From: DASRFA01 sp035651755
GTDB lineage: Bacteria; Desulfobacterota; Binatia; UBA12015
DNA: 64,000 bases
NCBI GenBank assembly: GCA_035651755.1
Contig: DASRFA010000056.1
Coordinates: 1 to 64,000 of the forward strand
Direction of reading: 5' to 3'
The translations under genes and the position numbers were made by a program. Under the pieces are notes generated by a model. It saw nothing but the letters and a program-made list of their open reading frames with translations. It had not been told where the DNA came from and searched no databases. Below are positions 48,412 through 57,026 of the stretch, piece after piece. Numbering within the stretch: position 1 is the first letter of the stretch; each line of letters begins with the position of its first letter.

Positions 48412-49293
48412 ATGCGCTACGGCATCATCACGCCCGTCATCATCGCGAACCCGCGCGTCGTGAACGAGTGGGAGCGCGATGCGTCGGTCGACGAGCTCGC
48501 CGCGATCGCGCGCGCCGCCGATCGCCTGGGCTACTTCCACCTGACGGCGTCGAACCACGTCGCGATCCCGCGATCGGCGGCGGCGCGGCGCGGCCGGCGC
48601 TACTGGGATCCGGCGGTGACGCTCGGGTACGTCGCCGCGATCACCCGGCGCATCCGGCTCGCGACCTACGTCCTCGTGCTCGGCTACTACCACCCGCTCG
48701 AGATCGTGAAGCGCTACGGGACGCTCGACGCGATCAGCCGCGGGCGCCTGATCCTCGGCGTCGGGGTCGGGTCGCTCGAGGAGGAGTTCCGGCTCCTCGG
48801 GCGCGATTTCGCGGGCCGCGGCCCGCTCGCGCGCGACGCGATCCGCGCGGTCGAGGCGTCGTTCGGGAAGCGCGAGCCGGAGTATCACGGGCCGGCGTAC
48901 GACTTCGCGGGCTTCACGATCGACCCCACGTCCGTGCAGGAGCGCGTCCCGATCTGGATCGGCGGGCGGACCGCGCGCTCGCTCCGCACCGCGGTCGAGC
49001 TCGACTGCGAAGCGTGGGTCCCGTTCGCGCTCGAGCCGGAGCAGGTGCGCGACGTCCTCGGGCGCGCGCGGGCGAGCGAGGCGTGGTCGCGCCGGACCCG
49101 GACGCTCGACGTCGGGCTCGCGCCCGAGCCGCCGCTCGATCCAATCGCCGATTCCGGGCGCGTGCGGGCGGAGATCGAGCGCCACGCGGCGTGCGGCGCG
49201 ACCATGCTGAACCTGCGCTTCCGGAGCCGGTCGCTCGCGCACCACCTGGAGCAGATGGAGGCGTTCGTTTCGGTCGCCGGGCCGAGCGACTGA
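48412..49293 (+). CDS. LLM-class F420-dependent oxidoreductase, second copy
   Basis: The 293-residue luciferase-like protein starts MRYGIITPVIIANPRVVNEW and shows LTASNHVAIPRSAAARRGRR, YWDPAVTLGYVAAITRRIRL, the SRGRLILGVGVGSLEEEF flavin-phosphate loop and IWIGGRTARSLRTAV. As in the family, F420H2-dependent reduction or oxidation is predicted. gggag lies 6 bp before ATG 48412. It follows the PilT-like gene by 11 bp on the same strand and may be cotranscribed. The pairing is not functionally obvious. Confidence 0.87.
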   Translation: MRYGIITPVIIANPRVVNEWERDASVDELAAIARAADRLGYFHLTASNHVAIPRSAAARRGRRYWDPAVTLGYVAAITRRIRLATYVLVLGYYHPLEIVKRYGTLDAISRGRLILGVGVGSLEEEFRLLGRDFAGRGPLARDAIRAVEASFGKREPEYHGPAYDFAGFTIDPTSVQERVPIWIGGRTARSLRTAVELDCEAWVPFALEPEQVRDVLGRARASEAWSRRTRTLDVGLAPEPPLDPIADSGRVRAEIERHAACGATMLNLRFRSRSLAHHLEQMEAFVSVAGPSD

Positions 49294-49466
49294 GCGCGCA
49301 CCCGCCCGATCTCCCGGGGGATCTGCGCCCGTGCGTCTTTTCTCGGGCCACCGGCGTGACCCCTCCGGGGGAAAATTCGTTCAAGAAGGCGGGCGTCGGA
49401 CCGGCTAGCGTTTCCGGCGTCGGGCGAGGGACTCGCCCGCATGCCATGGACGGAAAGGAGATGACC

Positions 49467-49889
49467 ATGTCCGGGAGTGCCAGGTCCGCAAGCTCGACCG
49501 TGATCCCGTGTCTCCGGTACCGGAACGCGCCGGCCGCGATCGACTGGCTGTGCCGCGTCTTCGGCTTCGAGAAGCACCTCGTCGTGCCGGAGGACGACGG
49601 CAAGATCGCGCACGCGCAGCTCACGCTCGGTGGCGGCATGATCATGCTCGGGTCCGTCCACGACGACGAGTTCGGACGCCTGATGAGGCAGCCGGACCAG
49701 GTCGGCGGCGTCGAGACGCAGTCGGCGTACGTCGTCGTGCCCGACGCGGACGCCGTCTACGCGAGCGTCAAGGCGGCGGGCGGCGAGATCGTCATGGAGA
49801 TCCGGGACAACGACTACGGCGGCCGCGGCTTCTCGTGCCGCGACCTCGAGGGACGCCTCTGGACCGTCGGCAGCTACGATCCGTGGTGA
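49467..49889 (+). CDS. VOC-family (glyoxalase/bleomycin-resistance-type) protein
   Basis: The 140-residue protein has two beta-alpha-beta-beta-beta modules: PCLRYRNAPAAIDWLCRVFG / FEKHLVVPEDDGKIAHAQLT and ETQSAYVVVPDADAVYASVK / YGGRGFSCRDLEGRLWTVGSY. This is the PhnB/YdfO-like branch with D-x-x-A-V-Y in repeat 2 and the final E-G-x-L-W-T-V-G-S-Y-D. The metal ligands are not conserved clearly. aaaggag lies 6 bp before ATG 49467 (an ATG at 49461 is too close to it). Preceded by about 170 bp that hold its promoter. Enzyme or binding protein for a small molecule. Confidence 0.88.
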   Translation: MSGSARSASSTVIPCLRYRNAPAAIDWLCRVFGFEKHLVVPEDDGKIAHAQLTLGGGMIMLGSVHDDEFGRLMRQPDQVGGVETQSAYVVVPDADAVYASVKAAGGEIVMEIRDNDYGGRGFSCRDLEGRLWTVGSYDPW

Positions 49890-49922
49890 GCGCGCTCGGC
49901 CGGCGACCGGCGCGCGGACCCG

Positions 49923-50564
49923 TCAGTCCGCGCCGCGCTGGCTCGCGCGGGCGCTGAATGCGGCGCGGAAGTCCTCGCTGGTATTGACGTGCGGGAAGGG
50001 ATCGGCGGGAACCGCCACGCCGAGCCGGTCGCAGAGCGGCTTCCAGCCGTCGCCCGGGTGCCATTCGAGGAGCCGCGACGGCGCGACGCGGGCGCGCACG
50101 TCCGCGTTGTGGCGCTCGTACGCGGCGATCGCCGACGCGCGATCGTCGATCGCGCTCGTGAAGCGCGCGGCGAAGATGCCCTCGATCATCGCGCGCCACT
50201 CGCCTTCCGAGGAAAGCGCCGCGGGAAAGATCGTCCCGTGCGCGCTTCGCCACCAGGCCTCGGGGTCGCGCGTCGACAGGAGCACGAGCGCGTCGGGAAA
50301 CGCCTCCGAGACCTCGCTCCAGAAGGACGCGACCGGCCAGTCGACCGCCGCGCGGTAGCCCTCGAAGAGCGCGTGCCAGTCCGGCATGCGGCCGGCCGCG
50401 GCCTCCCGCCATAGGGCCACGTGCTCGGGGTGCTGGATGACCTCCATCATGTGGTAGCAGGGCGCACCGAGCAGGCGCTCGAGCGCGAGCTTGAGCGACA
50501 GCGTGCCGGTGCGACCGAGGCCGGCGCCCACGACGCGTAGAGACATCGCGCCCTTGTCGGCCAT
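49923..50564 (-). CDS. sulfotransferase (Sulfotransfer_4/NDST-like small type)
   Basis: The 213-residue protein has the PAPS loop VVGAGLGRTGTLSLKLALER (about 11-30), HMMEVIQHPEHVALW, DALVLLSTRDPEAWWRSAHG (3'-phosphate Arg-Ser pair) and LLEWHPGDGWKPLCDRLGV. This is the compact family common in actinobacteria and deltaproteobacteria with unknown acceptors. ATG 50564 (MADKGAMSLRV) has aaggcgga upstream; ATG 50546 is an alternative. Divergent from the sensor kinase gene. It is a different family from the larger sulfotransferase at 35924. Confidence 0.85.
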   Translation of the reverse strand: MADKGAMSLRVVGAGLGRTGTLSLKLALERLLGAPCYHMMEVIQHPEHVALWREAAAGRMPDWHALFEGYRAAVDWPVASFWSEVSEAFPDALVLLSTRDPEAWWRSAHGTIFPAALSSEGEWRAMIEGIFAARFTSAIDDRASAIAAYERHNADVRARVAPSRLLEWHPGDGWKPLCDRLGVAVPADPFPHVNTSEDFRAAFSARASQRGAD

Positions 50565-50658
50565 TCCGCCTTCGCGGGCAACCTGGCGCCCGGACGCCGC
50601 CGGGGACGCGGCCCGCGCGCACCGCAGGCGGCGGCAATCCAATTTGTCGACTGGGGGC

Positions 50659-52614
50659 GTGCGGTTCGGCTACGAAGCTCCAAGCCTCACCTTGACACCC
50701 GCCAGGCACATCGAGAGCCACGTCCCCGCCCGGCACCCGCGAACGGTCCTGCGCGTCCGGCGAGACCTGCGACCGCCGACCGCGGTCGCGCTCCGCTTCG
50801 CGAGCGCGCTCGGGTTCGCGATCCTGCTCGCGCCGGGGCCCGCGCACGCCGGCTGTCCGCGCGAGCCCGTCTTGCTCGACTCGGCCGGCTTCGCGCTGTC
50901 GGAGGGCGGCGCGCCGCCCGATCCCGCGCGCGACCTGCCGCTCGTCGAGCTGCCCGACTTCTGGCGAAAGCGCATCCCTCGTGCGGGCGGCCTCGGCTGG
51001 TACCGCTTCCGCCTCCCCGCGAGCGACGGCGAAGAGGCGAGGTGCGCCGTGTACCTGCCCGACGTCAACATGAACGCCGCCGTGTTCGTGAACGGACAGT
51101 GGGTCGGGGAGGGAGGATCGTTCGAGGAGCCGGTCGCCCACAACTTCAACCGCCCGCTCTACTTCGAGTTCCCGGCGTCGCTCCTGCGCGGCGGAGCCGC
51201 GGACGTCGCTGCGAACCGCGTCGACGTGCTCCTGTTCGCGTACGCGCACCACTTCGGCCGCCTCGGCCCGATCTGGGTCGGCCCGCATCGCGACCTCGAG
51301 CCGCGCTACGAGAGCGACTTCCTCTGGCAGGTGACGCTCGCGCAGATCGGGACCGCGCTCGCGGTCGTGACGGCGGTCTTCGTCGGCGTCATCTGGGTCG
51401 GGAGCGGCTTCCAGCCGCTCTACGGGTGCTTCGTCGCGGCCACGGTCGCGTGGGCCGTGAACAGCCTCAACTACTGGGTGAGCGCGATCCCGATGTCGCA
51501 CTGGGCGTGGGACCGCCTGGTGAACGGCGCGCTCGATCAATTCGCGGTCTTCCTCGCGCTCTTCTTCCACCGCGTGGTGCGGGTGCGGCGCCCTGCGGCC
51601 GAGCGCGCGCTCGTCGCGTTCTCGGCGACCGCGGCGGTCGCCGCGCTCGCGACGCCGCGGCCGTACTTCGCCGCCGCCATGATGGCGACGCACGCGTGCA
51701 TCACCGCGATCGGCGCGTACGTCACGTCGCTCGCGTGGTTCTACCGGCGCCGGCTGACCCGCCTCGAGGCGCGCGTCTACCTCGGCGCCTGGCTCGCACA
51801 GCTCGCGTTCAGCTTCCACGATCTCGGCATCCAGCTCGGGCTGTGGCTCGGCATCGGGTACACCCTGCCCTACACCGTCTCGTGCATGATGCTCGCGTTC
51901 GGGACGACGCTCGGGCTCCGCTTCGTGCACGCGCTGCGCGAGGCGCGCGCTCTCAACGAGAAGCTCGAGGAGCGCGTCCGCGAGCGCGAGGAGGAGCTGT
52001 CGCGGCAATTCATGCGCAGCCGGGAGCTCGAGCGCCGCGACATCCTGAACCGCGAGCGCCAGCGCCTCATGCGCGAGATGCACGACGGCCTCGGGGGCCA
52101 GCTCGTTTCCGCGCTCGCGCTGGCGGAGACGGCCGAGACCGCGGACGCGGATCTCGCGGCGGCACTGCGCGACAGCCTGGACGAGCTCCGGCTCGTGATC
52201 TTCTCGCTCGATCCCGGCCTGAGCGAGGTGCCGCCGCTTCTCGCCGCCCTCCGCGGCCGCCTGGAGCCCGCGCTCGAGCGCCGCGGAATCCGGTTTCGAT
52301 GGCGCGTCGGCGACGCGCCGACACCCGAGCGTTTCGGCCCGGAGCAGCTGCTGAGCGTGCTGCGCATCGTGCAGGAGGCGATCACGAACGCCGTCAAGCA
52401 TGCGCACCCGTCGGTCATCGAGGTCGCGACGGCCGTGCTCGACGGCAGCCTCGTGATCCTCGTGTGCGACGACGGCGCGGGCATGCAGGAGCCCGTCCGG
52501 CACGGGCGCGGGCTCCGCAACATGGAGCGCCGTGCGCAGGAGCTGGGCGGCGCGCTGAGCGTCGGCTCGGACCCCGCGGGCACGCGGATCGAGCTTCGCC
52601 TGCCGCTCGAGTAA
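50659..52614 (+). CDS. 7TM-DISM-like sensor histidine kinase (DesK/NarX-type HisKA_3)
   Basis: The start is uncertain; GTG 50659 gives 651 residues. A leader (ALRFASALGFAILLAPGPAH) is followed by a galactose-binding-like exported domain (GGLGWYRFRLPASDGEEARC, VNMNAAVFVNGQWVGEGGSF). Seven membrane helices follow, beginning QVTLAQIGTALAVVTAVFVG, then a coiled coil (LEERVREREEELSRQ). HisKA_3 has phospho-His in RLMREMHDGLGGQLVSALAL, and the ATPase is LLSVLRIVQEAITNAVKHA and DDGAGM. Such kinases sense carbohydrates or other ligands and phosphorylate NarL-type regulators. The convergent regulator at 52787 is the probable partner. The two are separated by the hairpin-pair repeat. Confidence 0.87.
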   Translation: MRFGYEAPSLTLTPARHIESHVPARHPRTVLRVRRDLRPPTAVALRFASALGFAILLAPGPAHAGCPREPVLLDSAGFALSEGGAPPDPARDLPLVELPDFWRKRIPRAGGLGWYRFRLPASDGEEARCAVYLPDVNMNAAVFVNGQWVGEGGSFEEPVAHNFNRPLYFEFPASLLRGGAADVAANRVDVLLFAYAHHFGRLGPIWVGPHRDLEPRYESDFLWQVTLAQIGTALAVVTAVFVGVIWVGSGFQPLYGCFVAATVAWAVNSLNYWVSAIPMSHWAWDRLVNGALDQFAVFLALFFHRVVRVRRPAAERALVAFSATAAVAALATPRPYFAAAMMATHACITAIGAYVTSLAWFYRRRLTRLEARVYLGAWLAQLAFSFHDLGIQLGLWLGIGYTLPYTVSCMMLAFGTTLGLRFVHALREARALNEKLEERVREREEELSRQFMRSRELERRDILNRERQRLMREMHDGLGGQLVSALALAETAETADADLAAALRDSLDELRLVIFSLDPGLSEVPPLLAALRGRLEPALERRGIRFRWRVGDAPTPERFGPEQLLSVLRIVQEAITNAVKHAHPSVIEVATAVLDGSLVILVCDDGAGMQEPVRHGRGLRNMERRAQELGGALSVGSDPAGTRIELRLPLE

Positions 52615-52623
52615 TTGTCTCAA

Positions 52624-52770
52624 CGAGGGAAACGCTTCCCTCGCCCCGTTCGGCAAAGCCGAACGGGGAGTTGTCGTACGAGGGAAACGCTTCCCTCGCC
52701 CCGTTCGGCAAAGCCGAACGGGGCCCCACTCCCTGCGGTCCCTGCGGTCCCTGCGGGATCGCTTCGCTGG
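52624..52770 (+). repeat. dispersed double-hairpin element, copy 3 (tandem)
   Basis: Two 45-nt units at 52624-52668 and 52679-52723 are identical to each other and to copy 1 at 29225, joined by agttgtcgta. The tail repeats tccctgcgg three times in tandem (about 52731-52757) before the usual cgcttcgct. It sits between the convergent kinase and regulator genes and may end transcripts from both sides. Confidence 0.9.
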
Positions 52771-52786
52771 CTTCTCGAATCGCGCT

Positions 52787-53437
52787 CTAGCTTTTCAGGT
52801 CGATCAGGCCGAGGTTCACGGCCTCGAAGATCGCCTCGCTGCGCGAGGAGACCTCGAGCTTCCGGTAGATGTGCTGGACGTGCGTCGTGACCGTGCGACC
52901 GGAGATACCGAGCAGCTCCCCGACCTCGGGGACGCTGAAGCCCTTCGCGACCAGGTTCAGGATCTCGAGCTCGCGATCGGTGAGGAGCGGCGTTTCCGCG
53001 CGCGCCGCGCGCGCCGCCGGCTGCTGCAGGCTCTGGAGCAGGTAGCGCGCGATCGCCGGGCTGATCGGCGAGCCGCCCGCGAGCAGCTCCTCGATCGATC
53101 GGCCGATGTACTCGGCGGACCCGTCCTTGAGGAGGTACCCCTGCGCGCCCGCCTTGATCGCCTCCAGGACGTGGTCCTCGTCCGCGAACACGGTGATCAC
53201 CATCGCGCGCGTCTCGGAGCTCACGCGGCGGGCCTCGCGGATCAGGTCGACGCCGCTTCCGTCCGGGAGACCGAGGTCGACCAGCATGACGTCGGGCCGG
53301 CCGCGGAGCGCCGCGCGCGCCTCGTTGGCCGAGCCGGACGAGCCGAGCAGCTGGAGGTCGGGCAGGGCGGCGACGGCCGACTCGAGCCGTTTCCGCGTCG
53401 GCGGATCGTCCTCGACGATGAGCACGGTAGGCGGCAT
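52787..53437 (-). CDS. NarL/FixJ-family response regulator
   Basis: The 216-residue protein has a receiver domain with acidic D10/D11, phosphoacceptor D54 (VDLGLPDGSG), Thr82 and K104 (YLLKDGS). Its C-terminal LuxR-type HTH is TDRELEILNLVAKGFSVPEV, then GRTVTTHVQHIYRKL. It binds DNA when phosphorylated. Convergent with the HisKA_3 kinase at 50659, whose DesK-like transmitter is the usual partner of this regulator class. No targets are evident. A weak ribosome site (agaggga) precedes ATG 53437. Confidence 0.93.
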   Translation of the reverse strand: MPPTVLIVEDDPPTRKRLESAVAALPDLQLLGSSGSANEARAALRGRPDVMLVDLGLPDGSGVDLIREARRVSSETRAMVITVFADEDHVLEAIKAGAQGYLLKDGSAEYIGRSIEELLAGGSPISPAIARYLLQSLQQPAARAARAETPLLTDRELEILNLVAKGFSVPEVGELLGISGRTVTTHVQHIYRKLEVSSRSEAIFEAVNLGLIDLKS

Positions 53438-53615
53438 CTGCGATCCCTCTCGGACGGGACCTTAGCCCGGGCCGCGCGCGCATCCCATCCCGAGATCATA
53501 CGATGCCGGAAGACCCCGCCGCTTGGTCCCGACCGCGGAGTCGGCCGCACGGGGCCCCGAACGTCGGCGTCCACCGCGGCGTGCGCCGCCCACCCCGGCC
53601 GCTGTATCGTCGGGC

Positions 53616-54413
53616 GTGGCGCTGGCCCCCCGATCCGACCGTCCGGGCGCGCTCCCGAGCGACGAGCGCGGCTCCCGGGACGCGATCCACGTCGTGATCC
53701 GTCGGACCACCGACTGGGGCGACGAGGAGACCTTCCGGGCCCAGCTCACGCCCTCGTTCGCCCCGTCGGTCGAGCTCTGGAACGCGACGTTCGACCTTCC
53801 GTACCGCCTGTTCCGACGCGAGCTGAAACGGATCGCCGAGCTCTCGCTGGCGCGCGCGGGCGTCGTCCTCGTTGCCCTTGCGAGCGGGGCAAACCTACCC
53901 TTCGGCGCGATCGTCGTCCCGGCCGACGACGACGATTGGTTCGCGCCGGACTTCGCGCCCCGGCTCGCGGCCGCGGTCAGCGGTCGCCACGCCGGCTACT
54001 CGTGGCCGAGCCGCTTCCTCGAGGTGCCGATCTCGGTCGCGCATCGACTGGGCCGCTGGCGCCGCGCGCTCTTCCCGTCCACCCGGCCGAAGTGGGTCTG
54101 CACGACGAACAACCACGCGATCGTCCTCGACGCGGAGACGGCACCTCTCGTCGCGAGCCACGTCGCGGCGAGCCGCTGGTTCGAGGCGCATCCCGGGCGC
54201 GTCCGGAGGCTCGACGAGCCGCTCAGCGTCATGAACCGCTCGCTGGCGTCGCAGACGTCGTTCTGGTCGGTCTCGTCGCGCGCCGCGCTGCTCCGTAAGT
54301 TCCGGCGCTATCGCGCGCTGTACCGCGCCCCCGTCGCCGGCGACCTCGCGTGGTGCGCGCCCTACGTCGCGCTGATGCGCGACCTGATGGACGGGATGCG
54401 CGTGCGGTCCTAG
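53616..54413 (+). CDS. DxD-containing glycosyltransferase-like protein
   Basis: From GTG 53616 the 265-residue protein reads DAIHVVIRRTTDWGDEETFR, ELWNATFDLPYRLFRRELKR, then a metal-binding-type acidic cluster PADDDDWFAPDF at about residues 103-114. NNHAIVLDAETAPLVASHVA and an aromatic C-terminus follow. The layout resembles putative rhamnosyl/galactosyl transferases with a DDDD(A/W)...P.F motif. The exact family is uncertain. It has no signal or membrane segment. Monocistronic, divergent from the response regulator. Confidence 0.55.
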   Translation: MALAPRSDRPGALPSDERGSRDAIHVVIRRTTDWGDEETFRAQLTPSFAPSVELWNATFDLPYRLFRRELKRIAELSLARAGVVLVALASGANLPFGAIVVPADDDDWFAPDFAPRLAAAVSGRHAGYSWPSRFLEVPISVAHRLGRWRRALFPSTRPKWVCTTNNHAIVLDAETAPLVASHVAASRWFEAHPGRVRRLDEPLSVMNRSLASQTSFWSVSSRAALLRKFRRYRALYRAPVAGDLAWCAPYVALMRDLMDGMRVRS

Positions 54414-54479
54414 GCACTGCGCGGCGGGAGGGGCCGCGACGGCGGCCGTCCCTCCCGCCGCGCGCCTCGACGCGCGGCC

Positions 54480-55577
54480 TCACCCGTTGCGGAAGCACAT
54501 CGGCGTGAAGAGGTTCAGGCCCGGGTCGTTGCAGGGATAGCCCACGAGGTCGCTGAAGAACCGATTGAACTTGATCGACCACATCTGGAGCAACGCATCG
54601 TCGTTGCAGTTGTGACCCCAGAGCGACGTCGGGTTGTAGACCGTCCCGCACTGCTGGTGCCAGATCGACGGTCCGCGATCGAAGCCGGAGTGGTACGAGC
54701 ACTTCGATCGCATGCCGGCCTCGTACCAGTGCCGCCCGTGGTTGCGGGACTCCCAGGAGAAGAGCGCCCACGCGAAGTTCCGATCGAACGAATACGCGAC
54801 GTAGGCGATCGTGGCGGTGTGCTCGAACGGCGTCACGTTGAAGGCCGGCCCGGTCCAGACGCCGAGCATGTGCTTCCACCAGACGGCCGCTCGCGGCTGC
54901 AACCCGCTCGCGACGCCGGAATCGAGCTGCGCGGCCCCGGCGGGCCCCGGCGGCGCCGCTCCGTCGGCCGCGGGCGGCGGCAGGATCGACTCGACGGGCT
55001 TCCGCAGCTTCAGCAGGCGCGCCGCCCGCCGCGCCGGGTGGACGAGCTCCTGCTGCTCGAACGCGAGCTGCGACGCGAAGGTCACGCCCTCGATCGCGCG
55101 CGTCGCTCGCTTCATCCCCGCGTACGAGCGGTTGAAGCCCGTCAAGAGCTCGGGGTGAGCGGCGAGCTGCTCGGACGCGCTCTCGGGCGTGCAATCCGAG
55201 ATGAGCGGCTCGTCACCGGCGATCGACGCGAAGAGCGGCAGGCCGTCCTTGTCGCGAAAGCAGACGTCGATCTCGAAGGGATGGAGACCGAGCACGCTGG
55301 CGTCGCGCGCTGGTCCGCTGCGTCGCGACTCGAAGTAGACGCGCTCGCCTCGGTTCTCGAACATGCCCTGGACGGCGACCCGTCCACCGACCGTGCCGGC
55401 GCGAAGAAGCGGCAGCCGGCGCGCGCTCGCGAGCGAGCGCGCGCCGGCTGCGCCTCCGGCCGAATCCACGACCGGCACCTCCGATCCCGCATCGAGCGGC
55501 TCGAACTCGAATGCGAATGCGGTCCCGGCGACTCCGACGCACACGACCGCGGCCGCGAACGCTCGCCCCAACCTCAT
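54480..55577 (-). CDS. exported cysteine-rich protein of unknown function (365 residues)
   Basis: Signal peptide MRLGRAFAAAVVCVGVAGTA (cleavage near FAFEFEP). The middle has a Pro/Gly/Ala linker (ILPPPAADGAAPPGPAGAAQ, about 215-235). The C-terminal part has repeated aromatic segments (AVWWKHMLGVWTGPAF, HGRHWYEAGMRSKCSYHSG, SIWHQQCGTVYNPTSLWGHN) and eight or more cysteines, which suggests a disulfide-stabilised extracellular domain. No family recognised. ggggag lies 5 bp before ATG 55577. It is divergent from the YVTN protein gene across 387 bp with a strong inverted repeat at 55609. Confidence 0.7.
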   Translation of the reverse strand: MRLGRAFAAAVVCVGVAGTAFAFEFEPLDAGSEVPVVDSAGGAAGARSLASARRLPLLRAGTVGGRVAVQGMFENRGERVYFESRRSGPARDASVLGLHPFEIDVCFRDKDGLPLFASIAGDEPLISDCTPESASEQLAAHPELLTGFNRSYAGMKRATRAIEGVTFASQLAFEQQELVHPARRAARLLKLRKPVESILPPPAADGAAPPGPAGAAQLDSGVASGLQPRAAVWWKHMLGVWTGPAFNVTPFEHTATIAYVAYSFDRNFAWALFSWESRNHGRHWYEAGMRSKCSYHSGFDRGPSIWHQQCGTVYNPTSLWGHNCNDDALLQMWSIKFNRFFSDLVGYPCNDPGLNLFTPMCFRNG

Positions 55578-55964
55578 GATGCTCCCCCCGCCGCCCGCGC
55601 CGCGTACGACGCGCGGCCACATGCCGCGCGTGGCGATCTTTCAGGCGCGAGCGGTGCGATGGAGCGAAAGCAAGACGAGCACCACGCGACGGCGGCGCGC
55701 GCGGCCCCGACTTCGAGCTCGCGCGCGCCTGCCGGAGGGCACCTCGCGCCGCGCGCGCCCGGCGCGGCGTTTCGCGTGCAACCGCGCGGTTCGGGCAGCG
55801 CAACGCTCGCTGAAACGCGGCGCCACGAGCCCGATCGCGGACCGATGCAGCGGTGCGGACCTTCGGCGCCTCCGCGAACTTGGATCCTTCGATGCACTGT
55901 GCGACCTTCGGCCGCTCGTCCACCGCGCGCGGCCCGAGAGCCGCCCGCAAGAGAGGAACGCCGC
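55578..55964. other. 387-bp divergent intergenic region
   Basis: It separates the cysteine-rich protein and YVTN genes and must hold both promoters. Apart from the 9-bp inverted repeat at 55609-55631 it shows only GC-rich low-complexity runs (cgcgcg). No gene is supported. Confidence 0.5.
55609..55631. promoter_or_regulatory. inverted repeat upstream of the cysteine-rich exported protein
   Basis: Perfect 9-bp arms acgcgcggc (55609-55617) and gccgcgcgt (55623-55631), spacer cacat, 32-54 bp upstream of ATG 55577. Could be an operator or a hairpin in the leader; no adjacent regulator. Confidence 0.4.
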
Positions 55965-57017
55965 ATGCAAGGAAACGCTCGCGCATGGGTGAAGGTGCTC
56001 GCGGTGGCAGTCGCGCATGCGGCGGTCGCGGGTTGCGCGGGAGGCGGTGCGCCGCTCGGGCCCGGCGCCGCGGGTCCGCCGGGCGGAGCCGCGGCCGCGA
56101 GCGCGGTCGTCGCGCGCATTCCGCTTCGGACGTTCGGGACCGGGATCGCGATCGCACCGGACGGGTCGCGCGCCCTGGTCGCGACGTCGGCGGAGCTCGT
56201 TGCGCTCGACGTGCCGGCGCGTAGCGCCGCCGGGACGATCGAGGTCGGCAACGTCCCGTACGGGGTCGCGCTGTCGCCCGATGGCGGGCGCGGCTACGCG
56301 GTCGACCTCCTCCAGCAGCTCGTCTGGTTCCTCGACCTGCGATCGCAGACCGTCGCGCGCAAGCTCTGGCTCGGATCGCCCGGACAGGCGGTTCTGCGGC
56401 CGGGGATCGCGGTCTCGCCGGACGGCACGCGCGTCTACGCGACCGTGAGCGCGCCCACCGGTCAAGCAGAAGACAGCCTCCGCGTCTTCGACGCCGCGAG
56501 CGGCAACGAGTCGCGGCGAAGCTTCGACTTCCATCCGGGACAGCTGGCGGCGACGCGCGACGGTCGCCGGCTCTGGATCACCGGCTGCCACGGCTTCTGC
56601 TCGGACGGCATCGTGCACGTGCTCGACGCGGCGACGCTCGCGAAGGTCGGCGAGGTCGCGCTCCCGTCCGTGCCGGGCGGCATCGCGGTCGCGGCCGACG
56701 GCGGGCGCGGCTGGGTCGCGAACGGGCTCGCGGGCAGCGTGTCGGTCGTGGACGCGTCTTCGGGCGCGGTCGCGGCGAACGTTCCGGTCGGCGCCGAGCC
56801 GCTCGGCGTCGCGCTCTCGCCGGACGGGACGCGCGTCTGGGTCACGTGCTTCGCGGCCGGAACGCTCGTCGGCATCGACGCCGCGACGGGCGCCGTGGTC
56901 GCGCAGATCCCGGTCGGCGAGGCGCCGCGCGCGATCGCGCTCACGCCCGACGGGCGCTACGCGTGGCTCACGCACTCGACTCCGATCGTCTCGGTCGTGG
57001 ACCTGAGCCGCGGGTAG
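55965..57017 (+). CDS. YVTN-type beta-propeller lipoprotein
   Basis: The 350-residue protein has a lipoprotein leader with AVAGCAGG (lipobox Cys about 24), a Gly/Ala/Pro linker, and six or seven repeats of the GVALSPDG.R.YV type (for example GIAIAPDGSRALVAT, PYGVALSPDGGRGYAV, GIAVSPDGTRVYATV, PLGVALSPDGTRVWVT, AIALTPDGRYAWLT). These form a seven-bladed propeller, usually a surface or periplasmic binding or scaffold protein. gagagg lies 8 bp before ATG 55965. Ends 9 bp before the convergent MFS gene. Confidence 0.88.
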   Translation: MQGNARAWVKVLAVAVAHAAVAGCAGGGAPLGPGAAGPPGGAAAASAVVARIPLRTFGTGIAIAPDGSRALVATSAELVALDVPARSAAGTIEVGNVPYGVALSPDGGRGYAVDLLQQLVWFLDLRSQTVARKLWLGSPGQAVLRPGIAVSPDGTRVYATVSAPTGQAEDSLRVFDAASGNESRRSFDFHPGQLAATRDGRRLWITGCHGFCSDGIVHVLDAATLAKVGEVALPSVPGGIAVAADGGRGWVANGLAGSVSVVDASSGAVAANVPVGAEPLGVALSPDGTRVWVTCFAAGTLVGIDAATGAVVAQIPVGEAPRAIALTPDGRYAWLTHSTPIVSVVDLSRG

Positions 57018-57026
57018 GCGGGCCCG

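Noticed and set aside
49792..52656. 954-codon minus-strand frame across the sensor kinase
   Set aside because: Shadow: the plus strand has HisKA_3 and ATPase motifs.
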